This document shows, one piece after another, positions 43,820-54,604 of a stretch of 64,000 bases of DNA. Source of the stretch: CAIKZZ01 sp036742455 (GTDB lineage Bacteria; Pseudomonadota; Gammaproteobacteria; Steroidobacterales; Steroidobacteraceae); assembly GCA_036742455.1 (NCBI GenBank), contig DAINQU010000015.1, positions 1-64,000 on the forward strand, read 5' to 3'. The first letter of the stretch is position 1. The number at the start of each line of letters is the position of its first letter. A program made the position numbers and the translations under genes. The notes below the pieces were generated by a model that saw only the letters and a program-made list of their open reading frames with translations, had not been told where the DNA came from and ran no database searches.

Positions 43820-45206
43820 GCGGCCCGCGCCCGCCAACCGCAGACTCGCGTAAGGCATCGAGCGCTTCGGCGAGGCGTTCGACCCCCACCACCTCTAGAC
43901 CGTCGATCCCTTTGCGCGGCGCATTGGCGCGCGGAACGATCGCTCGACGAAACCCGTGTTTGGCCGCCTCACGCAGGCGCTCTTCGCCGAAAGGAACGGG
44001 TCGTACTTCCCCGGCGAGACCGAGTTCCCCGAAGGACACCAAGTCCTGTGGCAGCGGTCGATCGTCCAGACTTGAAACGGCCGCCAACACCGCCGGCAAA
44101 TCAGCGGCGGTCTCGCCCAAGTGCACGCCGCCGACGACATTGATAAAGACATCGTGAGCCGAGAGCGCCACGCCGCCGTGGCGATGCAAGACGGCTAACA
44201 GCAAGGCCAACCGATTGCTCTCGAATCCCACCGCGACCCGCCGCGTGTTCTGCGCGCGCGCTTCGTCGACCAATGCCTGCACTTCCACCAAGAGTGGGCG
44301 TGTGCCTTCGCGTGCCACGGTGACCAGACTGCCGGCCACCGGGGCCGGATGACGGGAGAGAAAGATCGCGGAGGGGTTTTTCACCTCACGCAAGCCCCCT
44401 TCCTCCATGGAAAAGACGCCGATCTCATTGGCCGCACCGAAGCGGTTCTTCACGGCCCGAACGACCCGAAACCGGCTGCCGGCATCGCTCTCGAAATACA
44501 ACACCGTGTCCACGAGGTGCTCGAGCACCCGCGGACCGGCGATCACCCCTTCTTTCGTGACGTGCCCAATTAACAGCACCGCAGTGCCCGATTGTTTGGC
44601 GAATTGGACGAAGCGTGCCGCGGACTCGCGCAATTGCGACACCGAGCCGGGACTGGACTCGACCTCCGCCGTGCCCATCGTCTGGATCGAATCGACGACC
44701 AGGACGCGCGCCTCACGCGCCCGCGCCGCGCCGATCACCGCCTCGACGTCGGTCTCTGCCAACAAGCCGAGCGGCGCATCGTCCAACCCGAGACGGCGGG
44801 CGCGGAGACCGACCTGCCGCAGACTCTCCTCGCCCGTGGCATAGAGGACCGCCGTGTCGCGCGCCAGTGCCGCCGCGGCCTGCAGGAGCAACGTCGATTT
44901 GCCGATACCCGGTTCGCCACCGATCAGGGTGACCGAACCGGCGACCAGTCCACCGCCCAGCACACGGTCGAATTCGCCCGATCCCGTCGGCGTACGCGGT
45001 GCTTCCGCGGTGGCCACCGAGCCGAGGGTCTCGGCGCCGCCCCCCGCTTCTATAAGGGGTCGTGCGGACGCGCGCGGCGCGCTCTTTGGGGCGGAATGGG
45101 CCGACAGCGTGTTCCACGCCTGGCAGGCAGGGCACTGGCCCTGCCACTTTGGGGTGGCATCGCCACAGGCGCTGCAGACATAAACGGTGCGGGTCTTGGT
45201 GTTCAC
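43812..45206 (-). CDS. radA: DNA repair protein RadA
   Basis: A 464-residue RadA helicase-like recombination protein. N-terminal zinc finger CSACGDATPKWQGQCPAC, RecA core with Walker A GGEPGIGKST, the RadA motif KNRFGAANEIGVF, and a C-terminal Lon-protease-like domain (DHVFINVVGGVH, ASSLDDRPLPQD-like). It promotes branch migration. GTG start (MNTKTRTVYVC). Overlaps the asparaginase start. Confidence 0.97.
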   Translation of the reverse strand: MNTKTRTVYVCSACGDATPKWQGQCPACQAWNTLSAHSAPKSAPRASARPLIEAGGGAETLGSVATAEAPRTPTGSGEFDRVLGGGLVAGSVTLIGGEPGIGKSTLLLQAAAALARDTAVLYATGEESLRQVGLRARRLGLDDAPLGLLAETDVEAVIGAARAREARVLVVDSIQTMGTAEVESSPGSVSQLRESAARFVQFAKQSGTAVLLIGHVTKEGVIAGPRVLEHLVDTVLYFESDAGSRFRVVRAVKNRFGAANEIGVFSMEEGGLREVKNPSAIFLSRHPAPVAGSLVTVAREGTRPLLVEVQALVDEARAQNTRRVAVGFESNRLALLLAVLHRHGGVALSAHDVFINVVGGVHLGETAADLPAVLAAVSSLDDRPLPQDLVSFGELGLAGEVRPVPFGEERLREAAKHGFRRAIVPRANAPRKGIDGLEVVGVERLAEALDALRESAVGGRGPRD

Positions 45207-45278
45207 GGCAGGATGCTATCAGCCTAGGTCATCACCGGATATGTGGAGCAGGTCGCAAACTGACCTCGGGGTCGTCGA

Positions 45279-45284
45279 TAGACT
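45279..45284 (+). promoter_or_regulatory. possible -10 element for the kinase-phosphatase-FHA operon
   Basis: TAGACT lies 26 bases before the kinase ATG and overlaps the palindrome GACTGCAGTC (45281-45290). A looser inverted repeat AGGTC/GACCT (45250-45254, 45262-45266) is just upstream. Regulatory role is speculative. Confidence 0.25.
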
Positions 45285-45309
45285 GCAGTCCGGACTATGT
45301 AACACCATT

Positions 45310-47628
45310 ATGTACGCACATCCCCTCTTCAGACCCCTCGCCGCCGCTGCCGCCGCCGTCATCCTGAGCTTCCTGTTGGCGGCTGTATTGGCGCCGGGCG
45401 GCTATGCCGCGCTCGAAGGGCTGCCGCTTGGACTACTGCAGCGCGCCGCTAACGCCGACCGCAGCGGCGTGGCCGCCTGGGTGGTCGTGGACGGCGCCGA
45501 CAAGGATCCCGGGCGCGCCCGCAGCCAGATTGCGCGCGCGATCGATGCGGCGCACGCGGCCGGGGCGCGCGCCATCGTCGTCGCATCCCCGCTCAGCGAC
45601 CCGGTCGGGAGCGCGGACCTGCGCGCCGCGCGGGCCCTGCTGGACAGCGCAGACGCCGCGGGCGACACCGCGATGCGCACGAAAATCGAGAGCTGGCTCG
45701 CCGACCTCGACCACGACGCGGACCTGGAACGCTCGATTCGAAAGGCCGGTAACGTGGCCCTCCTCGCCGCCCCCACCGGCGCCCCGTTGGAGCGCTTCGC
45801 GAGCGCGGCGGTCGCGATCGGCACCGAACCGACCGTGAACGCCGACGCTGACGGCGTCTCTCGGCACGCCCGACTCTATCGCACCGACACCGGCCAACCG
45901 TCGTTGGCGTTTGCGGCGTGGCTGATTGCCCACCCCAACGGCGTCCAACCGTTCCCGATCAGCGACCCGCAGGCCATGTCGGTCGCGGCCGCGCCGTTGG
46001 GCACCCAGGGCGGTCGGTGGCTACCCACGTACGGTCGCAAAGCCGGGACGACCGGCGGTCTGACCCGCATCAACGCGCACGACCTGAGTGCCGAGAGCGC
46101 GCGCCTGCACGGCCGACTCGTCGTCATCGGCGGGACAGAGACCACCGTCACGGTCGCCACGGGTGACACGCTCGCGCTGGGCGAAGCGATTGCCCAGCGG
46201 CTCGTCAGCCTCGAACAGCACGATTACGCAACGGTCCCGCGTTTGGCCCGCACGTTTACGGCACTTACGTTATTGGCCGCCATCCTGTGGGGCGCCTTGC
46301 TGGCGCCGGGTCTGAGGGGCCCGGTTCGGTGGGTCACGGTGGCTGTGATTGTCTTTGGCGCTTGCCTGTTGGAGGTCGGATTACTGGCGGCCTTGCGCGT
46401 CTGGATCCCGCTCATGGCGGCGAGCCTTACCGTGCCGCTGGCCACGTTAGCCGCCACCCTCGTACCCGAACGGCCGCGCAGCGTGCCCGCAAGCGGCGCG
46501 CCGGTCGTTCCGCTGCCGCCGACATTACCGCGGATCACGCGCCCGCCGCGCCCGCGGCAGGAACCGCCGAAGCGCCCGGATGTACCGGCCGCGGACCCTT
46601 TTCTCACCGCGAACATCACCGGGCCCCAGAACGTCAAGCCCGGGCGGAGCAACCCGCCCGTGCCCACGCCGATGCCCAGTGGACCGATGAGTCTGAAGGA
46701 CATCCAGCGCATCCTGGAGGCGCGCCGCGAGGAACCCAGTCGGGCGGAAGTCGCCGACATGCTGCTCGGGCGTTCGAAACGCCCACCGAAGCCGAAGCTC
46801 GGCCGGTACGAAATCGATCGAGAATTGGGCCACGGCGCGATGGGGACGGTCTTTCTGGGTAAAGACCCGACCATCAACCGCACGGTCGCCATCAAGGCGA
46901 TTCCCATCGTCGAAGAGTTCTCCGAAGCCGATCTTGCGGACGCACGCGATCGATTTTTCCGCGAAGCTGAGATGGCGGGTCGCTTGCAGCACGCGAGCAT
47001 CGTCACGGTCTATGACGCCGGCGAGGACGGCGGCATCGCCTGGATCGCCATGGAGTACGTGCAAGGCCAGCCGCTGTCGGATTACACCGTCAAAGATCGC
47101 CTCTTGCCGGCCCATAAGGTGCTGGAGATTTGTGCGCGTATTGCCGATGCGCTGGATTACGCCCATGCGCAGGCGGTGGTGCACCGTGACATCAAGCCGG
47201 CGAACGTGCTCTTCCACGCGGACACGCTGGAAACCAAGATCACGGATTTCGGGATTGCCCGCCTGACCAATTCCAGTTCGACACGCAGCGGCATCGTGCT
47301 CGGCACGCCGTCGTTTATGGCGCCCGAGCGCCTCGAGGGACGCGCTGTCACCGGCCGATCGGATCTGTTTGCACTCGGCGTTTCGCTGTATCAGCTATTG
47401 GCCGGCGAACTGCCGTTCCGTGCCGAATCCATGGCCGGACTCATGGAAAAAATCATCCATACGCCGCACCCCTCCTTGCGCAGCGTGCGTCCGGACCTGC
47501 CGGTCTGCGTCAGCGCCATCGTGGACCGGGCGCTGCAGAAGGATCCGAACGACCGATTCCAAAGCGCGGGCGAGATGGCTCGTTTCCTGCGCGCCTGCGC
47601 CAAAGCATGCGCCACGCCACTGAAATGA
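45310..47628 (+). CDS. Ser/Thr protein kinase with extracytoplasmic CHASE2 sensor
   Basis: A 772-residue transmembrane kinase. One N-terminal helix (residues about 7-32) leads to a CHASE2 sensor in the periplasm (about 35-315; VVDGADKDPGRARSQIA, RLHGRLVVIGGTE). Two or three helices follow (about 318-385), then a Pro-rich linker and the kinase domain (about 498-765). Catalytic elements are present: GHGAMGTVFLG, Lys529 in VAIKAI, HRDIKPAN with Asp627, DFGIA at 646 and GTPSFMAPE. The signal is unknown. It forms an operon with a PP2C phosphatase and an FHA protein. The start is the ATG giving MYAHPLF. Confidence 0.93.
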   Translation: MYAHPLFRPLAAAAAAVILSFLLAAVLAPGGYAALEGLPLGLLQRAANADRSGVAAWVVVDGADKDPGRARSQIARAIDAAHAAGARAIVVASPLSDPVGSADLRAARALLDSADAAGDTAMRTKIESWLADLDHDADLERSIRKAGNVALLAAPTGAPLERFASAAVAIGTEPTVNADADGVSRHARLYRTDTGQPSLAFAAWLIAHPNGVQPFPISDPQAMSVAAAPLGTQGGRWLPTYGRKAGTTGGLTRINAHDLSAESARLHGRLVVIGGTETTVTVATGDTLALGEAIAQRLVSLEQHDYATVPRLARTFTALTLLAAILWGALLAPGLRGPVRWVTVAVIVFGACLLEVGLLAALRVWIPLMAASLTVPLATLAATLVPERPRSVPASGAPVVPLPPTLPRITRPPRPRQEPPKRPDVPAADPFLTANITGPQNVKPGRSNPPVPTPMPSGPMSLKDIQRILEARREEPSRAEVADMLLGRSKRPPKPKLGRYEIDRELGHGAMGTVFLGKDPTINRTVAIKAIPIVEEFSEADLADARDRFFREAEMAGRLQHASIVTVYDAGEDGGIAWIAMEYVQGQPLSDYTVKDRLLPAHKVLEICARIADALDYAHAQAVVHRDIKPANVLFHADTLETKITDFGIARLTNSSSTRSGIVLGTPSFMAPERLEGRAVTGRSDLFALGVSLYQLLAGELPFRAESMAGLMEKIIHTPHPSLRSVRPDLPVCVSAIVDRALQKDPNDRFQSAGEMARFLRACAKACATPLK

Positions 47629-47629
47629 C

Positions 47630-48451
47630 ATGATGAAGACCAAGATCCAGAGCTTTGCCGATACCGATACCGGGCGTGTGCGCGAACACAACGAAGACGC
47701 CATCGGGATGGATACCGACATCGGTCTCTACGTCCTCGCGGACGGCATGGGCGGCTATAACGCCGGTGAAGTGGCCAGCGGCATCGCCGTACGCACCATT
47801 TTGAATATGCTCCGCGAGTCCTACGCCGCCTACCCGTTGGAAGGGGTCGATCAGCAGACGGGGCTCATGCGTCCGAGCATCATGCTGCGCGACGCGGTCC
47901 TGCGTGCGAACAAGATCATCCATCAGACCGCCAAAACCCACGCGCAGTGCGACGGCATGGGCACGACGGTGGTGGCCGCCCTGTTCTACAACGATCACAT
48001 CGTCACCGCGCATGTTGGGGACTCCCGGTTGTACCGGTTACGCAACGGCAGACTCGAACAGCTGACCGCTGACCATTCCTTGCTCCAAGAACTGGTGGAT
48101 CGCGGGATTTATTCCCGGGAAGAGGCCGCCCGGGCGACCAGCAAGAACTTCGTGACACGCGCCTTGGGGGTCGAGCCCACCGTCGATGTGGACGTGCAGG
48201 AACATCTGGCCTTGCCGACCGACCGGTACCTGATGTGTTCCGATGGCCTCTCGGACATGGTGACGGACGATGAAATCGCCCATCTGGGCGACCATTTTGG
48301 GTCGGACCTGCGCTCAATGGGGCAATCATTGGTCATGCGGGCGAACGATCACGGGGGCCGAGACAATATCTCCGTCGTCCTAACGCAAGTCGTCGAGCCT
48401 TTTCCCGCGCAGCGCGGCATACTTAACAAAATATCGGGATGGTTCCGCTGA
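47630..48451 (+). CDS. PP2C-family Ser/Thr phosphatase
   Basis: A 273-residue PPM/PP2C phosphatase. Metal-binding motifs: REHNEDAIG (about 19-27), LADGMGGYNAGEVAS (Asp/Gly near 41-44), VGDSRLYRLRNG, SDGLSDMVTDDE and NDHGGRDNISVV. It would reverse phosphorylation by the kinase encoded one base upstream. Cytoplasmic, no membrane segment. Confidence 0.95.
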   Translation: MMKTKIQSFADTDTGRVREHNEDAIGMDTDIGLYVLADGMGGYNAGEVASGIAVRTILNMLRESYAAYPLEGVDQQTGLMRPSIMLRDAVLRANKIIHQTAKTHAQCDGMGTTVVAALFYNDHIVTAHVGDSRLYRLRNGRLEQLTADHSLLQELVDRGIYSREEAARATSKNFVTRALGVEPTVDVDVQEHLALPTDRYLMCSDGLSDMVTDDEIAHLGDHFGSDLRSMGQSLVMRANDHGGRDNISVVLTQVVEPFPAQRGILNKISGWFR

Positions 48452-48474
48452 CGCGCAGCCGAGGATAGAGGACG

Positions 48475-49167
48475 ATGGCTCGCCTGACCCTTAGCCTGGA
48501 TGGCCAAACACTCGCCGAGTTCAACATGACTCGGGAGCGCTACACGATCGGTCGATTGGCCGATAACGACATCCGCATCGACAGTGCGGCCGTCAGCGGC
48601 CATCACGCGCTGATCATCAATATCCTCAACGACTCGTTCCTCGAGGACTTGAACAGCACCAACGGCACGTATGTCGGGGGTCGATTGGTCCGCAAGCACG
48701 CATTGCAGCACGGCGACGTCATTACGATCGGTCACCATCAATTGCGCTTCGTGGATGCCGATGACGCGGATGCCGATCGCGAATCCTTCGAAAAGACCAT
48801 GGTCTTGGCGCCGTCCGAGGCAGCCGCCGAACAATTGCGACCGAAGAGCGAACCGACCCGTCCCATGACAACGGTCGGGCTCAAGCCGGAACGCGCGAGC
48901 ACGGCGCACCTGCAGGTGCTCTCAGGCTCGCAGGCCGGTCGTGACTTCGAGGTCGTGAAAGCCGTCACCATGATCGGCCGATCCGGCGTTCAGGTGGCCG
49001 CGATCACCCGCCGCGCCGATGGCTACTACCTCATCCACGTGGACAGTCGGCGGGCGAATGACTACCCGCTCGTGAATGGGGCGCCGATCGGCGGTACGGC
49101 GCACCGCCTCGCCGACAACGACATCATTACCGTTGCCGGCGTCAAAATGGGCTTTCTGCTGAGCTAA
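48475..49167 (+). CDS. double FHA-domain protein
   Basis: A 230-residue protein with two forkhead-associated domains: residues about 10-95 (YTIGRLADNDIRID, VSGHHALI, LNSTNGTYVGG) and about 150-228 (VTMIGRSGVQVAAITRR, PLVNGAPIGG). The first domain has the Arg/Ser/Asn residues needed for phosphothreonine binding. The second has a weaker GRS motif. The linker contains a Thr-rich stretch (SEPTRPMTTVG) that could be a phosphorylation site. Third gene of the kinase-PP2C-FHA operon; probably the reader of the module. Confidence 0.92.
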   Translation: MARLTLSLDGQTLAEFNMTRERYTIGRLADNDIRIDSAAVSGHHALIINILNDSFLEDLNSTNGTYVGGRLVRKHALQHGDVITIGHHQLRFVDADDADADRESFEKTMVLAPSEAAAEQLRPKSEPTRPMTTVGLKPERASTAHLQVLSGSQAGRDFEVVKAVTMIGRSGVQVAAITRRADGYYLIHVDSRRANDYPLVNGAPIGGTAHRLADNDIITVAGVKMGFLLS

Positions 49168-49172
49168 GCGTC

Positions 49173-50654
<1,482 letters not shown>

Positions 50655-50667
50655 CAGTAAACCTTAG

Positions 50668-50699
50668 AAAAACAGGGGCACCCGGCATGAAGCCGGGTG
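50668..50699 (-). terminator. probable terminator between ilvE and the helicase
   Basis: A perfect 8-bp stem CACCCGGC/GCCGGGTG with a 5-base loop. On the minus strand it is followed by CCCCTG and then TTTTT, so the T run is offset by six bases. It lies 41 bases past the ilvE stop and just before the helicase start. Confidence 0.6.
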
Positions 50700-50739
50700 G
50701 CGAGGAGCATACAGGGATGTGTCGGGGGACGCGGAACTA

Positions 50740-51753
50740 TCAGACCGCGCGCAACCACCCGTAGCGATCTGGCGAGAGTCCCTGCTGGATGGCCACGAGC
50801 GCTGCTCGCAGCCGCAGTGTGTTCGGTCCAACGTCACCCGAACCCACGGTCGTCGTCACACCGCCCTCTCGAACGAGAGTGCCCACGCCCGACAGTACGG
50901 CCGCGGTACCCGACAGTGCGGCTTCACCGTCCTTCACCCAATCCAGCATCTCAGCGACGCTAAAGACGCGCTCTTCGATCCGATAGCCCAGATCGGCCGC
51001 CATGGTCAGCATCGAGTCACGGGTCACGCCGTGTAAGAACGCCGCGTCGAGACTGCGCGTCAAGATATGCCCGTCCCGAATCAGCAAGAAGTTGGCCGCA
51101 CCCGTCTCCTGCACTTCGCCACCCGGGGCGAACAGGACTTGATCGGCTTGATAAGACTTCCGCGCTGCCAAGGTCGGGCCGAGTGCGGCTGCGTAATTTC
51201 CACCGGTCTTCACAACGCCCAAGTGCGACGCACACCGCGTGGCGTGCTCTTCGACATAGATCTTGAGCGGCCGTACACCACCGGCGAAATAATCCCAGAC
51301 TGGGCTTGCGAGCACCGCCAACAGCGCTTCCGTGGAGGGCGTGGCCGCGGCCCCGATGTTGGGGGACGTCCCTAAGAGCATCGGCCGCAGGTACAACGCG
51401 CCGGGCGCCTCGGGCACCGAGGCGCGATTCTGATCGATGACGCTTAAGACCATCGATTCGAGCAACGCAGGATCGAGATCCGGAAGCACCAAGCTGCGTG
51501 CGCTTTGGCACATACGTGCGATGTGACGGTCGAGGCGGAACACGTGCACGCTTCCGTCGGCCCACTTGTACGCTTTGAAGCCTTCGAAACATTCGCTGGC
51601 GTAGTGCAAGACGTGCGCGGCCGGGTGTATCTGCAACGGCGCGACCGGGCCGTACTGCGGAACGCTCCACGCACCGTCTCGGTACGTCGCCGTGGCCATG
51701 ACCGGGGCGAGAATGCTGCCAAACGGTGCAGTCTGCGGGTGGGTGCTCGTCAT
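50740..51753 (-). CDS. ilvE: branched-chain amino acid aminotransferase
   Basis: A 337-residue class IV PLP aminotransferase for Leu, Ile and Val. Blocks: LHYASECFEGFKAYKW, PDLDPALLESMV, LYLRPMLLGTSPNIG, the PLP Lys182 in VVKTGGNYAAAL, EVQETGAANFLLI and LSGTAAVLSGVG. The ATG giving MTSTHPQ is preferred, with GAGG nine bases upstream; another ATG nine bases earlier is adjacent to that ribosome site and unlikely. Confidence 0.95.
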   Translation of the reverse strand: MTSTHPQTAPFGSILAPVMATATYRDGAWSVPQYGPVAPLQIHPAAHVLHYASECFEGFKAYKWADGSVHVFRLDRHIARMCQSARSLVLPDLDPALLESMVLSVIDQNRASVPEAPGALYLRPMLLGTSPNIGAAATPSTEALLAVLASPVWDYFAGGVRPLKIYVEEHATRCASHLGVVKTGGNYAAALGPTLAARKSYQADQVLFAPGGEVQETGAANFLLIRDGHILTRSLDAAFLHGVTRDSMLTMAADLGYRIEERVFSVAEMLDWVKDGEAALSGTAAVLSGVGTLVREGGVTTTVGSGDVGPNTLRLRAALVAIQQGLSPDRYGWLRAV

Positions 51754-51900
51754 CGTAGTCATCCTCGGATCAACTGCACGCCACGCGTGCAGACAAACAA
51801 GCGTTCGACGACGCCCCGTGGCGGGCACCGGCGCCGTCTCTCAGCGGCCAGTCTATCAAAAGCCGGCCGTCATGCTGCGGTGCGCCGTAAGATCCGCTCC

Positions 51901-54441
51901 TCAGCGGCGCGCGTTGATAGCGTCCCGCGCGGCCTGCAGTCGATCCTCGACCACCTGCCGATCGGCGGGGGCGTTCCAGTCCGGGTAGGCCCGCACGGAT
52001 TCGTGGATACGATCGATCCAGGCCGAGAAATAGTCGGCCGCGGCGGCGGAGTGCACCGGGCGGCCCGCCACCGTCACGTAGACAGGACTGGTTGTCGCGT
52101 AGGGGTACAGATCGAACACCGGGTAGACCCCACGGTCCGCTGATGCCCGCAAAATGCACCAACCGCTTTCGGACACGGTGACTGTGCCGTCGACATCAGC
52201 TTCCTGGCGTCGACCCGTCAGAGGGATCGCGTGGACCACACCGCCCGTACAGACCAGTTCCAAATGATCGAGCGGCACGAGCGATCGCAGGTGCGCGTGG
52301 TAAGACACCTTGCCTGCGCGCGCCAGCGAGACCTCGCCGCCGATGGGCTGCCCACCGAGCGTGAAATCCAGCAAAGGCCCATTGCTCGCAAAACTGCGTC
52401 CGGCCTTGAGTCCGGCCAACCAGCCTGACACGTCGCGAGCGCCCCCGGAGGTCGCCACAAAGGTGCGGTTCATGCCGACGGGGCCACGCAAGGACGCGAA
52501 GTCTGCCATCGCATCCGTGCCGCCGGCAGCCGGAATGCGGTAGCCCAAATCCAACAATTGGTACCACACCCCAGCCGTAATGCGGTGATCGCTAAACCCG
52601 AGGATTTCCATGTAGTCCACACGACCCAAGGCCACGTCGACCGGCAGCTCGTTGGTCAGGGGTTCACGCGCATCAAAGGGGTGCACCGGCTCATCAAACG
52701 GATGGACATAGCCCACCAGCGCGCCGCCCGCGTGCGCCCGATCGGCCACATCCAGGTTCATCGGCAAAATGCTCGCCGCAGCGGTGTTCGGATAGCCGGC
52801 ATATCCGGGAATCAGCGTGGTCCGTTGCAGGCCGATGAGGCCCAAGTGACCCCAATAACTCGTGTGGTATTCCTGACCGTGCCAAATCGCGGTCGCATCA
52901 TCGGAGACCGGATCGAGCCCACGCCCGGAATACGCGATATCGGGGAAGCGCTGCTCTTTATTCACAATCACGGCATGAACGAGGTTGAGGTCTTCCGCCT
53001 CCGCCTGGAACTTCAAGTGCGCGGGATCGTTACGGTAAAGACCGGCGTAGTTCATGTGGACGTGCACGTCGCCGGACACCCATCGGCCTCCCGTTGTGTC
53101 CAACGACCACGGTCGACCTAACTGCATCACCATTGGCACCGTCGCGCCCGCGCGATCGGACACGTCGAGCTGTGCACTGGCCAGCGGCCGCGTGAACCCT
53201 TTCAGCACCTCCACGGTGACGTTGCCGGCGGGCACATCAATCACATCGTCGCCGTGGGAATGAAAGTAGTGCGCCTCAAACGGGCGCTCGGCGCGATCAA
53301 ACCCATCGTCCGCCGATATCCACGCACCGGCCGGTGCATAGGTTCGTCCCGCGGCGTCGGTCACCGACACACGCGCGGCCACCACTTTGCCTTCGGCATC
53401 GCGGATCTTGAGGTGTAAATGCACGACAGGGGCGCGCGTCTGCCGATCGGTGATCTCCAAGCGCCGCTGCGCGCCCGTCGCCGCGTCCTGCAGCCACAAC
53501 TCAAGCCCTCCGGCACGATTCGAGATAAACGCGATCGTCCGTCCATCGGGCGACCATCGGGCCCCCACAGCGTCGTCGTCTCCGTACGACAAGGGGAAAG
53601 CGTCCGCGCCTCCAGCAGCCGGCAACACCCACAACTGATGTGTATTCCGGCCGAGGTACGAGCTGTACAACAACTTGCTGCCGTCCGGTGAAAACTCCGG
53701 CCGCGCACGCCAGTTGGTCTCCTCGTAGTGAATCTCCGTCCCGATGGCGCCCGGTTTCGCCTCCATCCGTACGAATCCGCCCGTGCCGTGCACGTGTCCG
53801 CGGTTCGACACAAAGACAATGCTGCGCCCGTCCCGCGTCCACGTCGGATTGATGTCGTGGTCATAGGCGCTGTAGTAATAGCGCCGTAGCGGACTCTGAA
53901 CGTCATCCGTCAACGCGACGGTGTGCTCGAGTCCTGCCGGCGTCAGATCCGCCATATAGAGGTGAAAGTGCCCATTGCGGCCCGTCGACGTCCACACCAA
54001 GCGCGTGCCATCTGGGGAAATCTTCGGCTCGACATTCACGGCGCCGGAGTGCGTCAGCAGTGTGGTGACTCCACTCGCCACGTCGAGCCGCGCCAGTTCG
54101 AGAGCGTCGTGGCGATAGGTCACGTACACAATGCTGCGACCGTCCGGCGACCAATCGGGCTGGTAGTCATAGCCCGGTCCATCGGTCAATTGGACCGCCG
54201 TTGTCGTATCCAACCGTTGGCGCCACAACGAACCCGCCATCGAATAGACGACCTCGCGCGAATCCGGTGAAAACGTGACCGACGAGGGCCCCCCGGTTAA
54301 CTGGGGTAAGTACATCTCATGGTAGTAGTAGGGGTGTGGCAGATCGATCTGCGTAAACAACGCGCGACGGTCGGCTTCGACCACGGTCGCACACCCGATA
54401 CCTAAGATCACCCACCACAGACGACCGATATTCCGCGACAT
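51901..54441 (-). CDS. secreted TolB-like beta-propeller protein with PHP/CehA-like metal hydrolase domain
   Basis: An 846-residue exported protein (signal peptide MSRNIGRLWWVILGIGCATV). Residues about 45-340 are TolB/PD40-type propeller repeats (VTFSPDSREVVYSMAGSLW, YQPDWSPDGRSIVYVT, PEFSPDGSKLLYSS, ARWSPDGRTIAFIS). A linker domain follows. The C-terminal about 380 residues form a PHP-superfamily hydrolase of the CehA/McbA kind, with metal-site His in GDVHVHMNYAG and GYVHPFDEPVHPFD and the block GFSDHRITAGVWYQLLDLG. The substrate is unknown; such fusions are annotated as amidohydrolase-like. GAGGGG lies seven bases before the ATG. Divergent from a secreted peptidase gene. Confidence 0.85.
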   Translation of the reverse strand: MSRNIGRLWWVILGIGCATVVEADRRALFTQIDLPHPYYYHEMYLPQLTGGPSSVTFSPDSREVVYSMAGSLWRQRLDTTTAVQLTDGPGYDYQPDWSPDGRSIVYVTYRHDALELARLDVASGVTTLLTHSGAVNVEPKISPDGTRLVWTSTGRNGHFHLYMADLTPAGLEHTVALTDDVQSPLRRYYYSAYDHDINPTWTRDGRSIVFVSNRGHVHGTGGFVRMEAKPGAIGTEIHYEETNWRARPEFSPDGSKLLYSSYLGRNTHQLWVLPAAGGADAFPLSYGDDDAVGARWSPDGRTIAFISNRAGGLELWLQDAATGAQRRLEITDRQTRAPVVHLHLKIRDAEGKVVAARVSVTDAAGRTYAPAGAWISADDGFDRAERPFEAHYFHSHGDDVIDVPAGNVTVEVLKGFTRPLASAQLDVSDRAGATVPMVMQLGRPWSLDTTGGRWVSGDVHVHMNYAGLYRNDPAHLKFQAEAEDLNLVHAVIVNKEQRFPDIAYSGRGLDPVSDDATAIWHGQEYHTSYWGHLGLIGLQRTTLIPGYAGYPNTAAASILPMNLDVADRAHAGGALVGYVHPFDEPVHPFDAREPLTNELPVDVALGRVDYMEILGFSDHRITAGVWYQLLDLGYRIPAAGGTDAMADFASLRGPVGMNRTFVATSGGARDVSGWLAGLKAGRSFASNGPLLDFTLGGQPIGGEVSLARAGKVSYHAHLRSLVPLDHLELVCTGGVVHAIPLTGRRQEADVDGTVTVSESGWCILRASADRGVYPVFDLYPYATTSPVYVTVAGRPVHSAAAADYFSAWIDRIHESVRAYPDWNAPADRQVVEDRLQAARDAINARR

Positions 54442-54604
54442 GGACTGCCCCTCGAAGTTCCCGGGATCACTATGCGCTGCCCTCCGGGGTTGCACAATCC
54501 ATCGCGGGCGCGAGCGTAAGCCCACCCCCGCCCCGCGCCGCCGGTGACGGCCGTTCCGATGTCGACCACCGCGTAAGGCGCTCCGGCTGCGGTAGGATCG
54601 GTCA

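Noticed and set aside
45310..49167. Part of a type VI secretion cluster
   Set aside because: The kinase-phosphatase-FHA set invites this, but no tss/tag genes are adjacent; radA and an RNA helicase flank it.
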